Part shown: positions 46,920 to 58,683 of the stretch, one piece after another
Numbering within the stretch: the first letter of the stretch is position 1
Layout: every line of letters starts with the position of its first letter
Assembly (NCBI GenBank): GCA_012295275.1
Contig: CM022677.1
Location: 3,834,053-3,898,052 of the forward strand
Origin: Chrysomallon squamiferum
Taxonomy: Eukaryota > Mollusca > Gastropoda > Neomphalida > Peltospiridae
Reading direction: 5' to 3'
DNA length: 64,000 nt
Notes under the pieces: generated by a model
What the model saw: the letters and a program-made list of their open reading frames with translations, nothing else
The model's database searches: none
Told to the model about the DNA's origin: nothing
Program-made: the position numbers and the translations under genes

Positions 46920-48860
46920 ACGCCATCTGTTTACGTCTTTAAAAAAAACAAAAAACATTTACAACTCGACGTCACGCTAGCACTGATTTTAAAACAATAA
47001 AAGTTAATAATATTCCGTTATTTATTTATTTATTTATTTATTTATTTTTCATGTTTATTTTTTAGATAACATGTTTATTTATTTATTTCTCGTCTTTATT
47101 GTTTTAAACTTTAAGCAAACTTTTGCTTTATTAAAAACAGTGTTTATGCGCTTGAACCTTCCCTTGAAGTATTTGTCAGCTGCGTCGTTTCTTTATTTTA
47201 ATTCTTATTAAATATCTATTTTTCATTTTTATACGTGTATATTTTTTTATGTTTTTTTTTTTTAGATTATTTTTTAGATTTTATCTTATTTGCTTACTTA
47301 TTTGTTTGTTTATTTGTTTATTTATTTATTTGGTTGTTTGTTTGTTTGTTTGGCTCTTTTACAATAAATCTGATAAACATAATCAAGTGGAAATAATTAA
47401 ATTTAACGTTACATTTTAATTCTAATTAATATTAATTATTAAATTAATTTACCTAGTAATGGCATTGCTACTTTAATTACCTCCACCACTACACTAGTAC
47501 TACTGCCAATAATACTTCTGACACTACTTCTAACACTACTTCTAACACTACTCCTAACACTACTCCTGACACTACTTCTAACACTACTCCTGACACTACT
47601 TCTAACACTACTTCTAACATTTATCTCTGTTAAATTTATTTTAGTTTATAAATAAAATCAGAAATCAACTTGGAATTATTTTTGTATCGTATACTTTTTA
47701 TTTGAATTTGGAAGCATATTTAAAAACACATTTTGAAGTAGAAAAGTGTTGTTTTGTTCCCCCACCGACTACCGAGAATTCTTAGCCAATCGGATTTTCA
47801 GAATCGTAGACTATTGTTGACTCTAAGCCAATCAGAAGAGAGACTGCACTGCTATTAATCCAGTATCTGCGATCTGAAAAAATTATAATGAATACTGATG
47901 TTCCTGAAAGCAAAATTTAATAATACTTTCAAAATTATCCACATTTATTTATTTATTCTATTATTATTATTATTATTATCATTATCATTCTTCTTATTAT
48001 TTATTTATTTATTTTTATTATTATTTATTTATTATATTTTTAAAGTACGTGTATTTAAGAAAACATTTACTGTGATATTTGTGAGAATATATGTGTGTGT
48101 GTGTGTGGAGGTGTGTATATATAATTATTTGTGTATATGTATGTGTATAATATATATGTGTGTGTGTTACATAAAAGCATTGATATTTACCAATAATCCT
48201 CTGCAATACACAAACTGGCTACACCCTGGTGCCCACTCCAGAAAGGTGTTGAATTAGAAACAATAAAATGTGTGTAATCAGGAGACTAAAGTTAGTGAAA
48301 AGCACAGGTGTGATGAGTCGGATATTTGAAACAGAAACAAAAAAGTTTTCTTAGCTTTGTCTTTGCTGTGATTTGACTGCAAACAAAAATTACCTGACCA
48401 TTGTTGATAGTTTCTCTGATGGAGTTAATCAACACTTGAATGGCGTGTTTCAAACAAAAACTAACGAAGTTTTAGAAATCTATATATAGATATAGATGTA
48501 GATATAGATGTAGATATAGATGTATAGATATATAGATATAGATGTAGATGTATTTGTTTATTACAGAAAATTATCAGTCAGTGCTGTCTCAAAAGTATAC
48601 TAAACATCGCCATATAATAATATGTTTAATAGCACAAATATGTTTATATTGGAAAAATTGTGTTTGTTAATAAGAACTGCATTTGAGAGAGAATGTCGTC
48701 CATGTTAAACATCCACGCATGCGCATTTTGATTTTTGTTATTATATATGTGTAATAAATTCTTCTCTGTACTGCAATCCTGCATTCTACGAGAATAAAGT
48801 CACTTGTGATATTCACTGCCGCTGGTTGAATACACAGACGTCGTGTTTTCATTTTGACAG
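46920..48860. other. Microsatellite-rich intergenic region
   Basis: TTTA repeats near 47020 and 47300, a 12-18 bp CACTACTTCTAA/CACTACTCCTGA repeat at 47490-47620, (GATATAGATGTA)n at 48480-48552. Two CCAAT boxes (GCCAATCGG at 47787, GCCAATCAG at 47829) lie about 40 bp apart in a promoter-like patch. CACGCATGCGCA at 48712-48723 is NRF1-like. Confidence 0.5.
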
Positions 48861-49032
48861 CCTTTTTTGTTTGGGATCAAATCTACATGGCGGACATGAT
48901 TCCTGCACTTCAGTAAATAACAACCACGACGGCGGCGATGCAGGCAGAACATCTGAAACGAAAGGGAAATCTGCCGACAGCTGTTGTTGTAACTCTCTGG
49001 GTCTGAGTGACGACAGTTTTACACGACAGTGA
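48861..49032 (+). CDS. Possible terminal exon of an unrecognised + strand gene
   Basis: After TTCATTTTGACAG one frame reads FCLGSNLHGGHDSCTSVN, NNHDGGDAGRTSETKGKS and CCCNSLGLSDDSFTRQ, ending at TGA. It is GC-richer than its surroundings and not repetitive. An NRF1-like site lies ~145 bp upstream. No domain recognised, and a shorter frame starting at an ATG near 48890 is also open. Confidence 0.25.
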
Positions 49033-49194
49033 TGATGATGATGTGACGATGTTGATGCAAACATTGTTTGGAACTTAATTTATTTGATTAAATTAACAAA
49101 AGACAGAAATAAATATCCGCTGAAACTGACAACTGATGAACAAGTCCGTCTTCAGTGGTAGATGTATCCAACCTCAAAAGATGTCATCTCTCTC

Positions 49195-49224
49195 TCTATG
49201 TATGTATGTATGTATGTATGTATG

Positions 49225-49293
<69 letters not shown>
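49195..49293. repeat. (TGTA)n(TA)n microsatellite
   Basis: About eight TGTA units followed by ~30 TA units. Confidence 0.96.
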
Positions 49294-49299
<6 letters not shown>

Positions 49300-50550
49300 A
49301 TAACAAAAATGAATTTTGCATTGAAAATCTGTTTTTCATAAACCCTTTTTGACAAATAGTATTTATTTATTTATTCGTTCAGTCATTTATTTTTTTTATT
49401 CAACCCTGTTATTAGGGAATTCACTCAAAACATCACACAGACATTTTTTAAATATATCATACCTTCTAGAAACAATTAGCATTTTGAATTTTGCAGCTAA
49501 AATGTGAAAAAGTGAGCCAGTAATTATGTTACATCTTGAAACAAACGTGGCACCAGAAATATCAAATTTTTCCTGTTCGTGTACATTTATGTTTCTGGTT
49601 TCAACAATTGTTATTCAACTGTTGTCAAAGAGACTATGAAAGTCAACTATCAACATTTTATTATCCAATGTAATCACCTCGACCTTATTTGCATATAATA
49701 TAGAGACACACACGCACCCATCTCTCAACACAGAAAATGAAAATAATGTATTGCTCCCGTAACATTTGAAAACAAATTTATATATAGTTGATCCCCACAT
49801 GATAAAGATAAATAAGTATGTATTGTGTAAAGTATACTAAATATTATATTTGATTTTAATAATAAAAAGTGTAACAACGTAAAACCAATAGAAGAATGAA
49901 TTGTTTCTAGCCCCTACAAGTACAGTGCAACTAACAACCCAACACCCCTGTCAAATATGGAATAAATTCTCCCGCCATTTTGAAAGTGAGGAGCGGAGCG
50001 TTACATTATAGCATTGAAGGGGTCAATATTTTCATAAAATACGCCCAATTTTTATTAAATATCAAAATACGTTTTTTAATTTTCACCTATAAATATTTTT
50101 TAATATAATCTTTGAGAAAGAAGAAAGATTAAATAGTTCTGTATTACTGGGTACATTTTACAGTGATTTCTTCGAATTTTCTCGTGCATTACCAAATGGC
50201 TGCCTATTACGTTCATTAACATAGTTAATTTGTCAGCTAAAACATTACTAATCTATAAATAGATACAATTATGTACGTATCTATATGTTGTATATGTATG
50301 GATTTATACATGTGAGTATGTATATGCATGTGTTTGTAGTATCTATGCATGAGGTTATGCGTGTGTGTATGTATATATATATATATATATATACACTCAC
50401 ATACACATACGCACACACACACATATATGCATGTATCTATATGTGTCTGTATCTCTGTGCGTGTGAATGTGTATGTTATGTTTACGTATAATCACATGTA
50501 AACTTGTATGTAGATGTTTTAATACTGCATAAACAAAGATATCAGTGTAG
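49300..50550. other. AT-rich region with one promoter-like patch
   Basis: A - strand frame of 61 codons (49615-49800, MWGSTIYKFVFKCYG...) is non-repetitive but unrecognised. 49965-50010 has TTCTCCCGCCATTTTG, an E2F/YY1-like motif; read on the - strand it places ATGGCGGGAG as a possible start. TG/CA microsatellites occupy 50270-50480. Confidence 0.35.
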
Positions 50551-50690
50551 CAGGGTACTTCCATGTTTAGTTTTTTGTGAACTCCCTTTCCACAGTACGT
50601 GCATACGAAAGGCTTGTAATTGGTGTGAGTGCGCATGTGCGTGTGCAGATTCGAGGCTCGGTTGTATAATTGGTATGTATAATTACTGTG
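50551..50690 (-). pseudogene. C2H2 zinc-finger fragment
   Basis: The - strand reads RASNLHTHMRTHTNYKPFVC and then TYCGKGVHKKLN: the end of one C2H2 finger (H..H plus the linker) and the first half of the next (C..C, G-K). The second histidine pair is absent and the frame runs out into unrelated sequence, so this is a scrap of a C2H2 gene or a damaged exon. Confidence 0.55.
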
Positions 50691-51145
50691 CTTTATCTAA
50701 ATATTCTGTTTGAAAACAAAAAGAAATTTTCATTTATTAATGTTCATTTTCAGTCTGACAGTTTATATTTGTTGTCAAGGGAAACCCAGATTTAACATAA
50801 TTTTTCAGTTTGCTGCTTTCTTTATTAGTATATATTTTCATTAAATTCCAAATATTATATTACAAAATTTCATGCAAACAAATGTCCATTTTAATGTCTT
50901 TTTTCTTCTTCTTTTTTATATTATTATCATTATGCAGTTGTTGTTGTTTTTTATGCTCGTTGCTATTCTGTTTTTTCTTTTCTTTTTTCTTTACAGTTTG
51001 TTATCATTTTATTATTATTATTATTGTAATTGTTATTATTATTATTGTTAGGTTCATATGTGTATCTTTCTTGTCAAGGACAGTGTATCATTTCACAGTA
51101 TAATTTTTGCTTCCACACTTCTGTGCAACATCTCTGGGGATGGAT
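50691..51145. other. AT-rich sequence 3' of the MCC homologue
   Basis: Poly-T and TTG/ATT repeats and no gene seen. A presumed 3' UTR of the - strand MCC gene would lie here. Confidence 0.45.
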
Positions 51146-51263
51146 TCAAGCTGGGTTCTGTCTGTGATTGGAATTTCGAGCAGACATCAAATCAAACATT
51201 CCTGAAACAGACTTGAACACAGTTTCAATAACTCCATTATCAACCAGCTCCTTTAAAGAATCC
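51146..51263 (-). CDS. MCC homologue, last exon seen (alternative C-terminus)
   Basis: On the - strand ATTTATTACAG precedes DSLKELVDNGVIETVF and KSVSGMFDLMSARNSN, ending HRQNPA and TGA. It joins the 52575 exon in phase, rebuilding LLMEMDSLKELVDNG. Vertebrate MCC continues for several hundred more coiled-coil residues, so this end either belongs to a short isoform or marks a truncated gene. Confidence 0.5.
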
Positions 51264-51839
51264 CTGTAATAAATAAAAATATTTTTGATTAAATGTCATT
51301 AACCATTATTAACTCTACAACAAAAACTAAAAAATGATGTTGATTAAATTAAAAATTAATTATAAAATAAAATAAAATAAAATAAAAAGATATTAAACAT
51401 TAATAAACAGTATTTTCACCCATATGAATATAGTTTTCCTGCTGTGTGAATTAATATAATTATTACTATAATAGTTGATTTTAATCTAAAACCTAAAGCC
51501 TCAGAAAAATAATTTTAAATAAACATAAAACAAATAAAACAGTAAATAAAAATAAAACAAACTAATTTGATTGTTTTTAAAATTTATACTATAATATAGT
51601 TTGATGTTAGGTGTAAAATAACTGAAGATATCAAAATTTTATAGAATATATATTAATGAAAACAAACTTCAAGACTAATCTGTTAGTATTAACACAGAGA
51701 ATTACAATTAGTAAAGAAACAATGCACACATTTTGTTTTACTCAAACACTAACAACTTTAACTATGTGCTTCAAAATCTTTCACTACTGTTACCAGAACA
51801 TTCTTTGTATCAACAATATGCTGAATCTTCCTCCACAGA

Positions 51840-52150
51840 GCTTGGGCACTGCTGAAAAAACATCTCCTTGAACTCTTTCACTGCTGCACTGCAGACAGCT
51901 TTCTCAAAGTCAGTCTAGATAATCTGTGGCTTCAAATTGAAGTTTTTTTCTGCTTCAATCTTCAAGAGTTGAAAAACTGAGACATACGTAGCTTGAGTCT
52001 TGTTGGGAAGGAACATGTAAACAAGAGGGTATGTGATGTCCTGGAATTCTGCATGAAGAGTGTAAAACCAGTGTTTCATATCACAGACTCTTAACACCTG
52101 CTGTAATGTGAAATGATGAATTACCTCCCTTTTTTCTTAGTTCACCAGTC
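51840..52150 (-). pseudogene. MULE (Mutator-like) transposase relic inside the MCC gene
   Basis: The - strand reads FYTLHAEFQDITYPLVYMFL and then LPNKTQATYVSVFQLL, the L.TIH..F.....PLVY.LLP.KT..TY segment of MULE transposases. After a stop it continues TDFEKAVCSAAVKEF, the block with the catalytic aspartate. One in-frame TAA and the short extent show that it is dead. It lies in the intron between the last two MCC exons, in the same orientation as the gene. Confidence 0.7.
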
Positions 52151-52574
52151 TGAGTGTACTGGTCTCCATGGAGATTGTACCTGTCAAATACAGAACTGCT
52201 ACCTGTACAAGATGTTCATAATCTTGAAATAATTTACAATTTAATATACATAAATAAATAAACAAATAAAGAAACATATTATTATTTCGTTGATTTTGTT
52301 TCTAGTAAGAAATAGTGCATCCATTACCATTACAAGTTAATAAAATACTTAAATAAATGTGTGGATTTTTTTTGTTGTTTAAGAATATAAAACAGTTCAT
52401 TCACAGAAGTAAAGTTTGCAACATAATGAAAGTATTCAGTAAGGTTGCAATGTAATTTTCTAGTCATGATTTTAAGTCATATATATATTTTTAATTAAAA
52501 CATTAAAACTTTTATTTCTGATTAAATGAAATATCATTCCCTGAAAGAGATTTAATACTAGGAAATTCACTCAC

Positions 52575-52665
52575 ATTTCCATTAACAAGGCCAGAGATCT
52601 TTCTGTGACATCTTTGAAAAGACCAAGAGGGTTTCCAGGTATGTCCATATAATCAAGAATTATCA
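52575..52665 (-). CDS. MCC homologue exon
   Basis: Flanked on the - strand by GATGTTCAG and GTGAGT. It reads IILDYMDIPGNPLGLF and then KDVTERSLALLME, with phases that match the exon at 54933 upstream (rebuilding GLGSLVIILDYM) and at 51263 downstream. The segment corresponds to the region after FRAAGVG in vertebrate MCC, ending in the ALLMxxD motif. Confidence 0.6.
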
Positions 52666-54932
52666 CTGAACATCAAATAAAGAAAATACAAAAATAATGT
52701 AGCTTTAATTATAAAACAAGAGCACACACACATACAGGTTAACTATTTAACTTTCACTTTTCTTATAAATGTAATAAAAAGTAAGTGTAAATTAAAATAT
52801 TCAAAATAATAAATAAATAAATCAATCAATAAATAAATCAATCAATAAATAAATAAATAAAAAATAAATAAATGAAAGAAATTCAAATATTTGAATAAAC
52901 AGCAAACATAATTTAATAATTTTTTAAAATGAAGGTTGTAGACAGGGTAGAGGAGGGTAAGGAATAAAATAATAATCATGAAAGAAGAAGGAAACAAGAT
53001 GCTGTTTAGAAACCAAGGAACTTTAATAACAGACACAGTGACACAGAAAGATTAAATATAAAAACTATTGTAAAACTGACATCTCCACAGAGGACAAAGT
53101 GACCCAGGTTTATGACAACAACACTAATGAGACTGAATAAACCATCAGTTCATTTTACTGATATATTTGAGAAAAACAGAGTCATTCTAGTGCATGTACT
53201 ACTTCTTTGCTGACATCTACATGTTGGAAGATCAACTAGGAGTGGCTGTTATTTCTCAACTCACAGACTTCACCTCTGGTAACACCAGTGACACAAAACT
53301 GTGTGACAAGATTTTGAGAATGAACAAAAATAAACTCATTATGAATATTATAAAATATTTCACAACTGAAAATGAGAAAACAACAACTTATAAATAAAGT
53401 AATAAACTGCATCAGATAAACACTTTTGTAATTCATTACACTAATACATACATGACCTGGGACTGTAACTTCAATGACATTTTAGGTATTCTTGCCCCTA
53501 TAAAATAGCTGACCTATAAATCACTAAAGAAATTCTTCAGTCTTAATCACATAAGTGTGGAAAGTTATATTTAAACAAAAGCAATGCATTTCAGTTTGGC
53601 ATTTTCTTCTTAATCTCAGTTGTTTTCTATGAGGGCTGCTATTTTATCTCATAGAAACACATTAACAGCTAGCAGATTCCCTGGTAGGCATGAATCCATT
53701 TTTCTAATTCTAGAGAAAAAAAACAAGAAATATCCTAAAAATACTAGCATAAGAAAATTAACATAAATATAAAATGGAATATGGTGACTTTGGTCTTCAG
53801 TAATTATTACCCATTGTTACAAGATGCATATAAATACTACTACTTTTGTCAGTTACAAATACCAGGGAATAAATAAAACAATTAAAACATGAAAAAATTA
53901 TAATGTAATAGAACCTCTATACATGAATGAAAAATTTAGATACATGACTTACTTGAGCTGTATTTATAGTAGCCATTTCTGTCAAACTTGCCTTGCATTT
54001 ATTTTACACTGGGAAGGAAAGTAACAACGTATGACAGCTTAACATTATCCATGGAATAATAAACCAGAATATCATATTCAATATGGCTAATTTGAACTCT
54101 TTTTTTAGGTACACATAAAATCAAACCCACCTATTACAGTAAATTGTACTCCACACAACTGAATATTGTTTATAACTGACAACAGAAACTTCACTAAGTA
54201 GTACTAGTACAGTAGCTGAGTAGGACATAAAGACTTACCTTAATTTGCCAATATCTACTTTGTATTTATAAACACTAATTTTTAAGACCGGATATGTATG
54301 GAGTTAACTGTAGTCTTTATAAACAAAACATAGAGTCTCGCTGACCCAGTATTGTAAAATTGATCGGGACCGTTCGGATCATTTCCGAATACGCGGACAA
54401 ATCCGAACATTCCCGAATGCAGCCTTAGCTTCGGTCGTTTGTTTCATGGTGTTGTGATTATTTTGTTTTCCTCTTTGAACTGATTCCTTTGATTAATTAA
54501 AAAGTGTACAACAAAGCTGAATTTCAATATCAATATCACACATGGAGGTATATCTGCATAAGTGACTGCTGGAAACATCTACAGACACTGAATGATAACA
54601 TTACACATACAGAAAAGAAATTGAGACTAAATCCTTCTAACTGAAATGAAATACATGCTTACTGAAAATTCTTTAGATGCTGAATTTTTAAATGATAAAT
54701 AAATGTACATGCATGCGCACACACACGCACACACAGACAGACACACACACACAAACATATATGCTCATTCTGAAATTAATAATCACTAATACTGAAATGG
54801 TAAAGATATATAAACTCACATACACATATACAAAACTTAACTTTATTTATGTGTAAAAATAGAATGAATTTCAGTGATGTAGCAATTATTGAAATAATAT
54901 ATTTGTAAATAAGAATTTTAGTTGTAACTCAC
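52666..54932. other. Intron of the MCC homologue
   Basis: AT-rich, AAATA repeats near 52805-52880. A CpG-containing patch at 54350-54440 has repeated ATTCCCGAAT/ATCCGAAC words (see findings). The open frame at 53194-53397 has no recognisable domain. Confidence 0.5.
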
Positions 54933-55176
54933 CCAGACTTCCAAGTCCTGCAGCTCTACAGTTAGCTAACAAAACTCCCATCTCACTCTCCAGCAGAACA
55001 CACAACACTTCATAAGCCTCTATCACCTGATCAGAGTAGTTAATAGCCAACTGCAGCGCTGTGTTGTTAGACTTCCCCATCAACACCGTCAACCTCTCCG
55101 AGTAGGACTTGCTCTCATTCATTGAGGTGGCAATTTTTCTCTGAAGTATTTCAAACTCAATTTCAAACTCTTTCAA
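54933..55176 (-). CDS. MCC homologue, central conserved exon
   Basis: The - strand reads RKIATSMNESKSYSERLTVL, MGKSNNTALQLAINYSDQ and VIEAYEVLCVLLESE, then LLANCRAAGLGSL before GTGAGT. This matches the ERM..LVGKYESNATALxLALQYSEQCIEAYELL and FRAAGVG block of MCC, the most conserved part. The acceptor CTTCAG at 55141 gives the correct phase for the 57152 exon. The in-frame text just upstream (KEFEIEFEILQ, to 55176) also resembles MCC, so the true 5' border is uncertain. Confidence 0.85.
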
Positions 55177-55810
55177 TTTAGTTTAAAATCAGTTATATTC
55201 ATATCAGATGTCATGAAAAATATATCAATGACTTATTCTGTGTTATTGTTTAAGAATCTATTTATTTTAGTTAATTTGAAACAGAAGTGCCCAAGGGCCC
55301 AAAAATAATGTTAAAAATCAGATATTATGAAAAATAATGAGTAATTCTGTGTTATTGATAAAAATATATTTATTTTGGCGATTTGATTTTGAATGAGTGT
55401 AGTTGGGAAACATTTGTAAGTTTAAAAATCAGTTAAATTCATATTTAAAATTTGAAAAATAATGTCAATCATTCATTTTTCTGTCAGTTTTATTTGTTCT
55501 GAGGTAATATGAATTGGAATTAACACCATAAAAAATCCTAAATAAATAAATAAAATAAATTAAAATATCATACTGGAAATTATGAAAAATATGTCTATTT
55601 TTTCCTTCATATTTTTGCCAGTAAAATAACATTTGTGAATTAAAACATCAGTTAAGTTTCTACTGGAAATTATGAAAATACACTGTCAGTATATTCCAAT
55701 TTAACATTTAAAAGTGTTAAGCATTAGTTATACATTTGTTAAAATATTATGCTAGTGTGTTTTATGTGGTTATGTAACATTAGCAAGTTCAAACATTTTG
55801 TAATTTTCCA

Positions 55811-57128
55811 GTGAAGTTACATTCCAGCACAGGAAACATCACTGTGCATATAAGTGTTTACAGTGAAGTTACATTCCAGCACAGGAAACATCACTGTGCA
55901 TATAAGTGAAGTTACATTCCAGCACAGGAAACATCACTGTGCATATAAACATATAAGTGAAGTTACATTCCAGCACAGGAAACATCACTGTGCATATAAG
56001 TGTTTACAGTGAAGTTACATTCCAGCACAGGAAACATCACTGTGCATATAAGTGTTTACAGTGAAGTTACATTCCAGCACAGGAAACATCACTGTGCATA
56101 TAAGTGTTTACAGTGAAGTTACATTCCAGCACAGGAAACATCACTGTGCATATAAGTGTTTACAGTGAAGTTACATTCCAGCACAGGAAACATCACTGTG
56201 CATATAAGTGTTTACAGTGAAGTTACATTCCAGCACAGGAAACATCACTGTGCATATAAGTGTTTACAGTGAAGTTACATTCCAGCACAGGAAACATCAC
56301 TGTGCATATAAGTGTTTACAGTGAAGTTACATTCCAGCACAGGAAACATCACTGTGCATATAAGTGAAGTTACATTCCAGCACAGGAAACATCACTGTGC
56401 ATATAAGTGTTTACAGTGAAGTTACATTCCAGCACAGGAAACATCACTGTGCATATAAGTGTTTACAGAAGTTACATTCCAGCACAGGAAACATCACTGT
56501 GCATATAAGTGTTTACAGTGAAGTTACATTCCAGCACAGGAAACATCACTGTGCATATAAGTGTTTACAGTGAAGTTACATTCCAGCACAGGAAACATCA
56601 CTGTGCATATAAGTGTTTACAGTGAAGTTACATTCCAGCACAGGAAACATCACTGTGCATATAAATGTTTACAGTGAAGTTACATTCCAGCACAGGAAAC
56701 ATCACTGTGCATATAAGTGTTTACAGTGAAGTTACATTCCAGCACAGGAAACATCACTGTGCATATAAGTGTTTACAGTGAAGTTACATTCCAGCACAGG
56801 AAACATCACTGTGCATATAAGTGTTTACAGTGAAGTTACATTCCAGCACAGGAAACATCACTGTGCATATAAGTGTTTACAGTGAAGTTACATTCCAGCA
56901 CAGGAAACATCACTGTGCATATAAGTGTTTACAGTGAAGTTACATTCCACACAGGAAACATCACTGTGCATATAAGTGTTTACAGTGAAGTTACATTCCA
57001 CACAGGAAACATCACTGTGCATATAAGTGTTTACAGTGAAGTTACATTCCAGCACAGGAAACATCACTGTGCATATAAGTGTTTACAGTGAAGTTACATT
57101 CCAGCACAGGAAACATCACTGTGCATAT
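55811..57128. repeat. 52 bp minisatellite in an MCC intron, ~25 copies
   Basis: The unit contains TGAAGTTACATTCCAGCACA and GGAAACATCACTGTGCATAT, then AAGTGTTTACAG. Copies are nearly identical, with a few shortened ones (missing GTGTTTACAG or AG). It ends 24 bp before the MCC exon at 57152. Confidence 0.97.
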
Positions 57129-57151
57129 AGATGATGTTAAATGAGATTTAC

Positions 57152-57263
57152 CCCAAGGGAGGTAATTTCAGCACCAAGAATCTGTCTGTCTCCAGCACAC
57201 ATTTTTAGTTTCTTCAGTTCTGCAATTTTAGCTACAGGAAACTGATCACTGCCTGCAGTGGTC
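57152..57263 (-). CDS. MCC homologue exon
   Basis: The - strand reads TTAGSDQFPVAKIAELKKLK and then MCAGDRQILGAEITSLG before GTAAAT. It corresponds to IPIAKIAERVKL...RPVLGSEISS(I/L)G of vertebrate MCC. It joins 57699-57808 in phase (GER|TTAGS) and ends in phase 0. Confidence 0.8.
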
Positions 57264-57454
57264 CTGTGAATTAATAAATAAATAAATAAATAAATAAATA
57301 GAATATTTACATAAATACTTAAATAATAAATACACTATCAAATATGTTTATATTTTAATATTATAGGTAAATAAGCAGCAAATGGAAAGAAATGGATGTA
57401 TAAAGAAAAAATAATATATATGTATATATTATAGTTTTGTATTTTTTTAAAAAA

Positions 57455-57486
<32 letters not shown>

Positions 57487-57698
57487 TTATACATTTTTTG
57501 TATTTTCTCAACATTCCATATATAAAAAAATAACACAACACACACACTGTCTATCTCCACTGATTCCCTTATAGTCACGTGCAATAAAGCTGAGAAACAA
57601 AATAAGAAATGTTTATTTATACCTGTCTCCTGTGTTAGGAGTTACTTTAGTTACATGGAACGTAAATGAATGACAATATGACAAATATTTATTTATAC
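57264..57698. other. MCC intron with (AATA)n and (TA)n
   Basis: AATA repeat at 57272-57300 and TA repeat at 57450-57482. Confidence 0.7.
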
Positions 57699-57808
57699 CT
57701 CTCTCCTGTATTAGGATTCACTTGTGACTTTGTTGGTGTTGATGTTTGATTGTTCATGGGACTAGAAGACAAATCTCTCACAGGTAACTTATCCTGTAAC
57801 TCTTTCAA
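57699..57808 (-). CDS. MCC homologue exon
   Basis: The - strand reads LKELQDKLPVRDLSSSPMNN and then TPTKSQVNPNTGER, a coiled-coil end followed by a Ser/Thr/Pro linker. INPSTGE is the vertebrate counterpart of VNPNTGE. Phase 0 start joins REKLKRK of the previous exon. Confidence 0.78.
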
Positions 57809-58430
57809 CTGTAACAAAAATGTAATAATTTTCCTTAACTTTCAATTTTAACAAAATGTAACAGTTTATTCTGTGTCAACTGTAAGTTTCAACTGTAACA
57901 AAATGAAACAATTTATCCTGTAACTCTTTCATCTGTAACAAAAATGTAATAATTTTCCTCTAACTTTCAATTTTAACAAAATATAACAGTTTATTCTGTG
58001 CCAGCTGTAAGTTTCAACTGTATCGTAATGAAAAATTTATCCTCTAGCTTTTTCAACTGTAACAAAATAAAACAATTCATCCTGTAACTCTTTCAACTAT
58101 AACAAAAATGTAACAATTTATTCTGTAACTCTTTCAGCAGTAAACAACAATGTAATAATTTATCTTTTAACTATTTTTGCTATAAACTTTTAAAATCGTG
58201 TATTTACTAACAACTTTACAGTACTTTTTTTTATGAATGTAACAATTTCATGCAGTTACTAACAATTTAACTGTTACTCTTTCATAGAAAGACTTAATGC
58301 AAAAATTATTAACACAAGCCATATTATATAACTGAAAGAAAAAGCAATTTCTATAATTAAGTTTTGTGTTTCAATTCTACCTACAAATAAAAATGTAAAT
58401 ATAATTATTTTAATATTTATGCGGAGTTAC
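57809..58430. other. MCC intron with CTGTAACTCTTTCAACTGTAAC repeats
   Basis: Between 57790 and 58160 the text AACTCTTTCAACTGTAACAA recurs about six times at 50-130 bp spacing. It includes the splice acceptor and first bases of the 57808 exon, so it looks like a diverged tandem duplication of that exon's edge. Confidence 0.6.
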
Positions 58431-58683
58431 CTTTCTTTTCAACTTCTCCCTGTCATCATTGATATGTTCAATATGGCTACATAGCTGTGTATGTTCTATT
58501 TCCTGTCTGCCTATCTGTTCTTGTAGAGCTGACATTCATCGTTGTCTTTTTCTACGTCTTCTCTGAGACGTTGAACGACGTTGCGATCAACATTGTGGAG
58601 AGGAAAGTATTTTCTTTCTGCAATGGCTGACTCCAGTTCTGTGACAACTCGGGAACATTTTGCATTTATTTCATTACCTATTT
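58431..58683 (-). CDS. MCC homologue exon with a one-base frame break
   Basis: The - strand acceptor GGTTGTTTTAG is followed by IGNEINAKCSRVVTELESAI and VQRLREDVEKDNDE. The frame then shifts near 58533-58540 and continues SALQEQIGRQEIEH and INDDREKLKRK to a GTAACT donor. Phase bookkeeping shows that the exon is one base short of what its neighbours require (253 instead of 254). Coiled-coil heptads fit the N-terminal half of MCC. Confidence 0.72.

Noticed and set aside
49615-49800. 61-codon - strand frame MWGSTIYKF...
   Set aside because: Non-repetitive, but without splice sites, homology or neighbouring exons. Mentioned in the region entry only.
53194-53397. 67-codon + strand frame in an MCC intron
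   Set aside because: No domain, no splice support, AT-driven composition, and opposite orientation within an intron.
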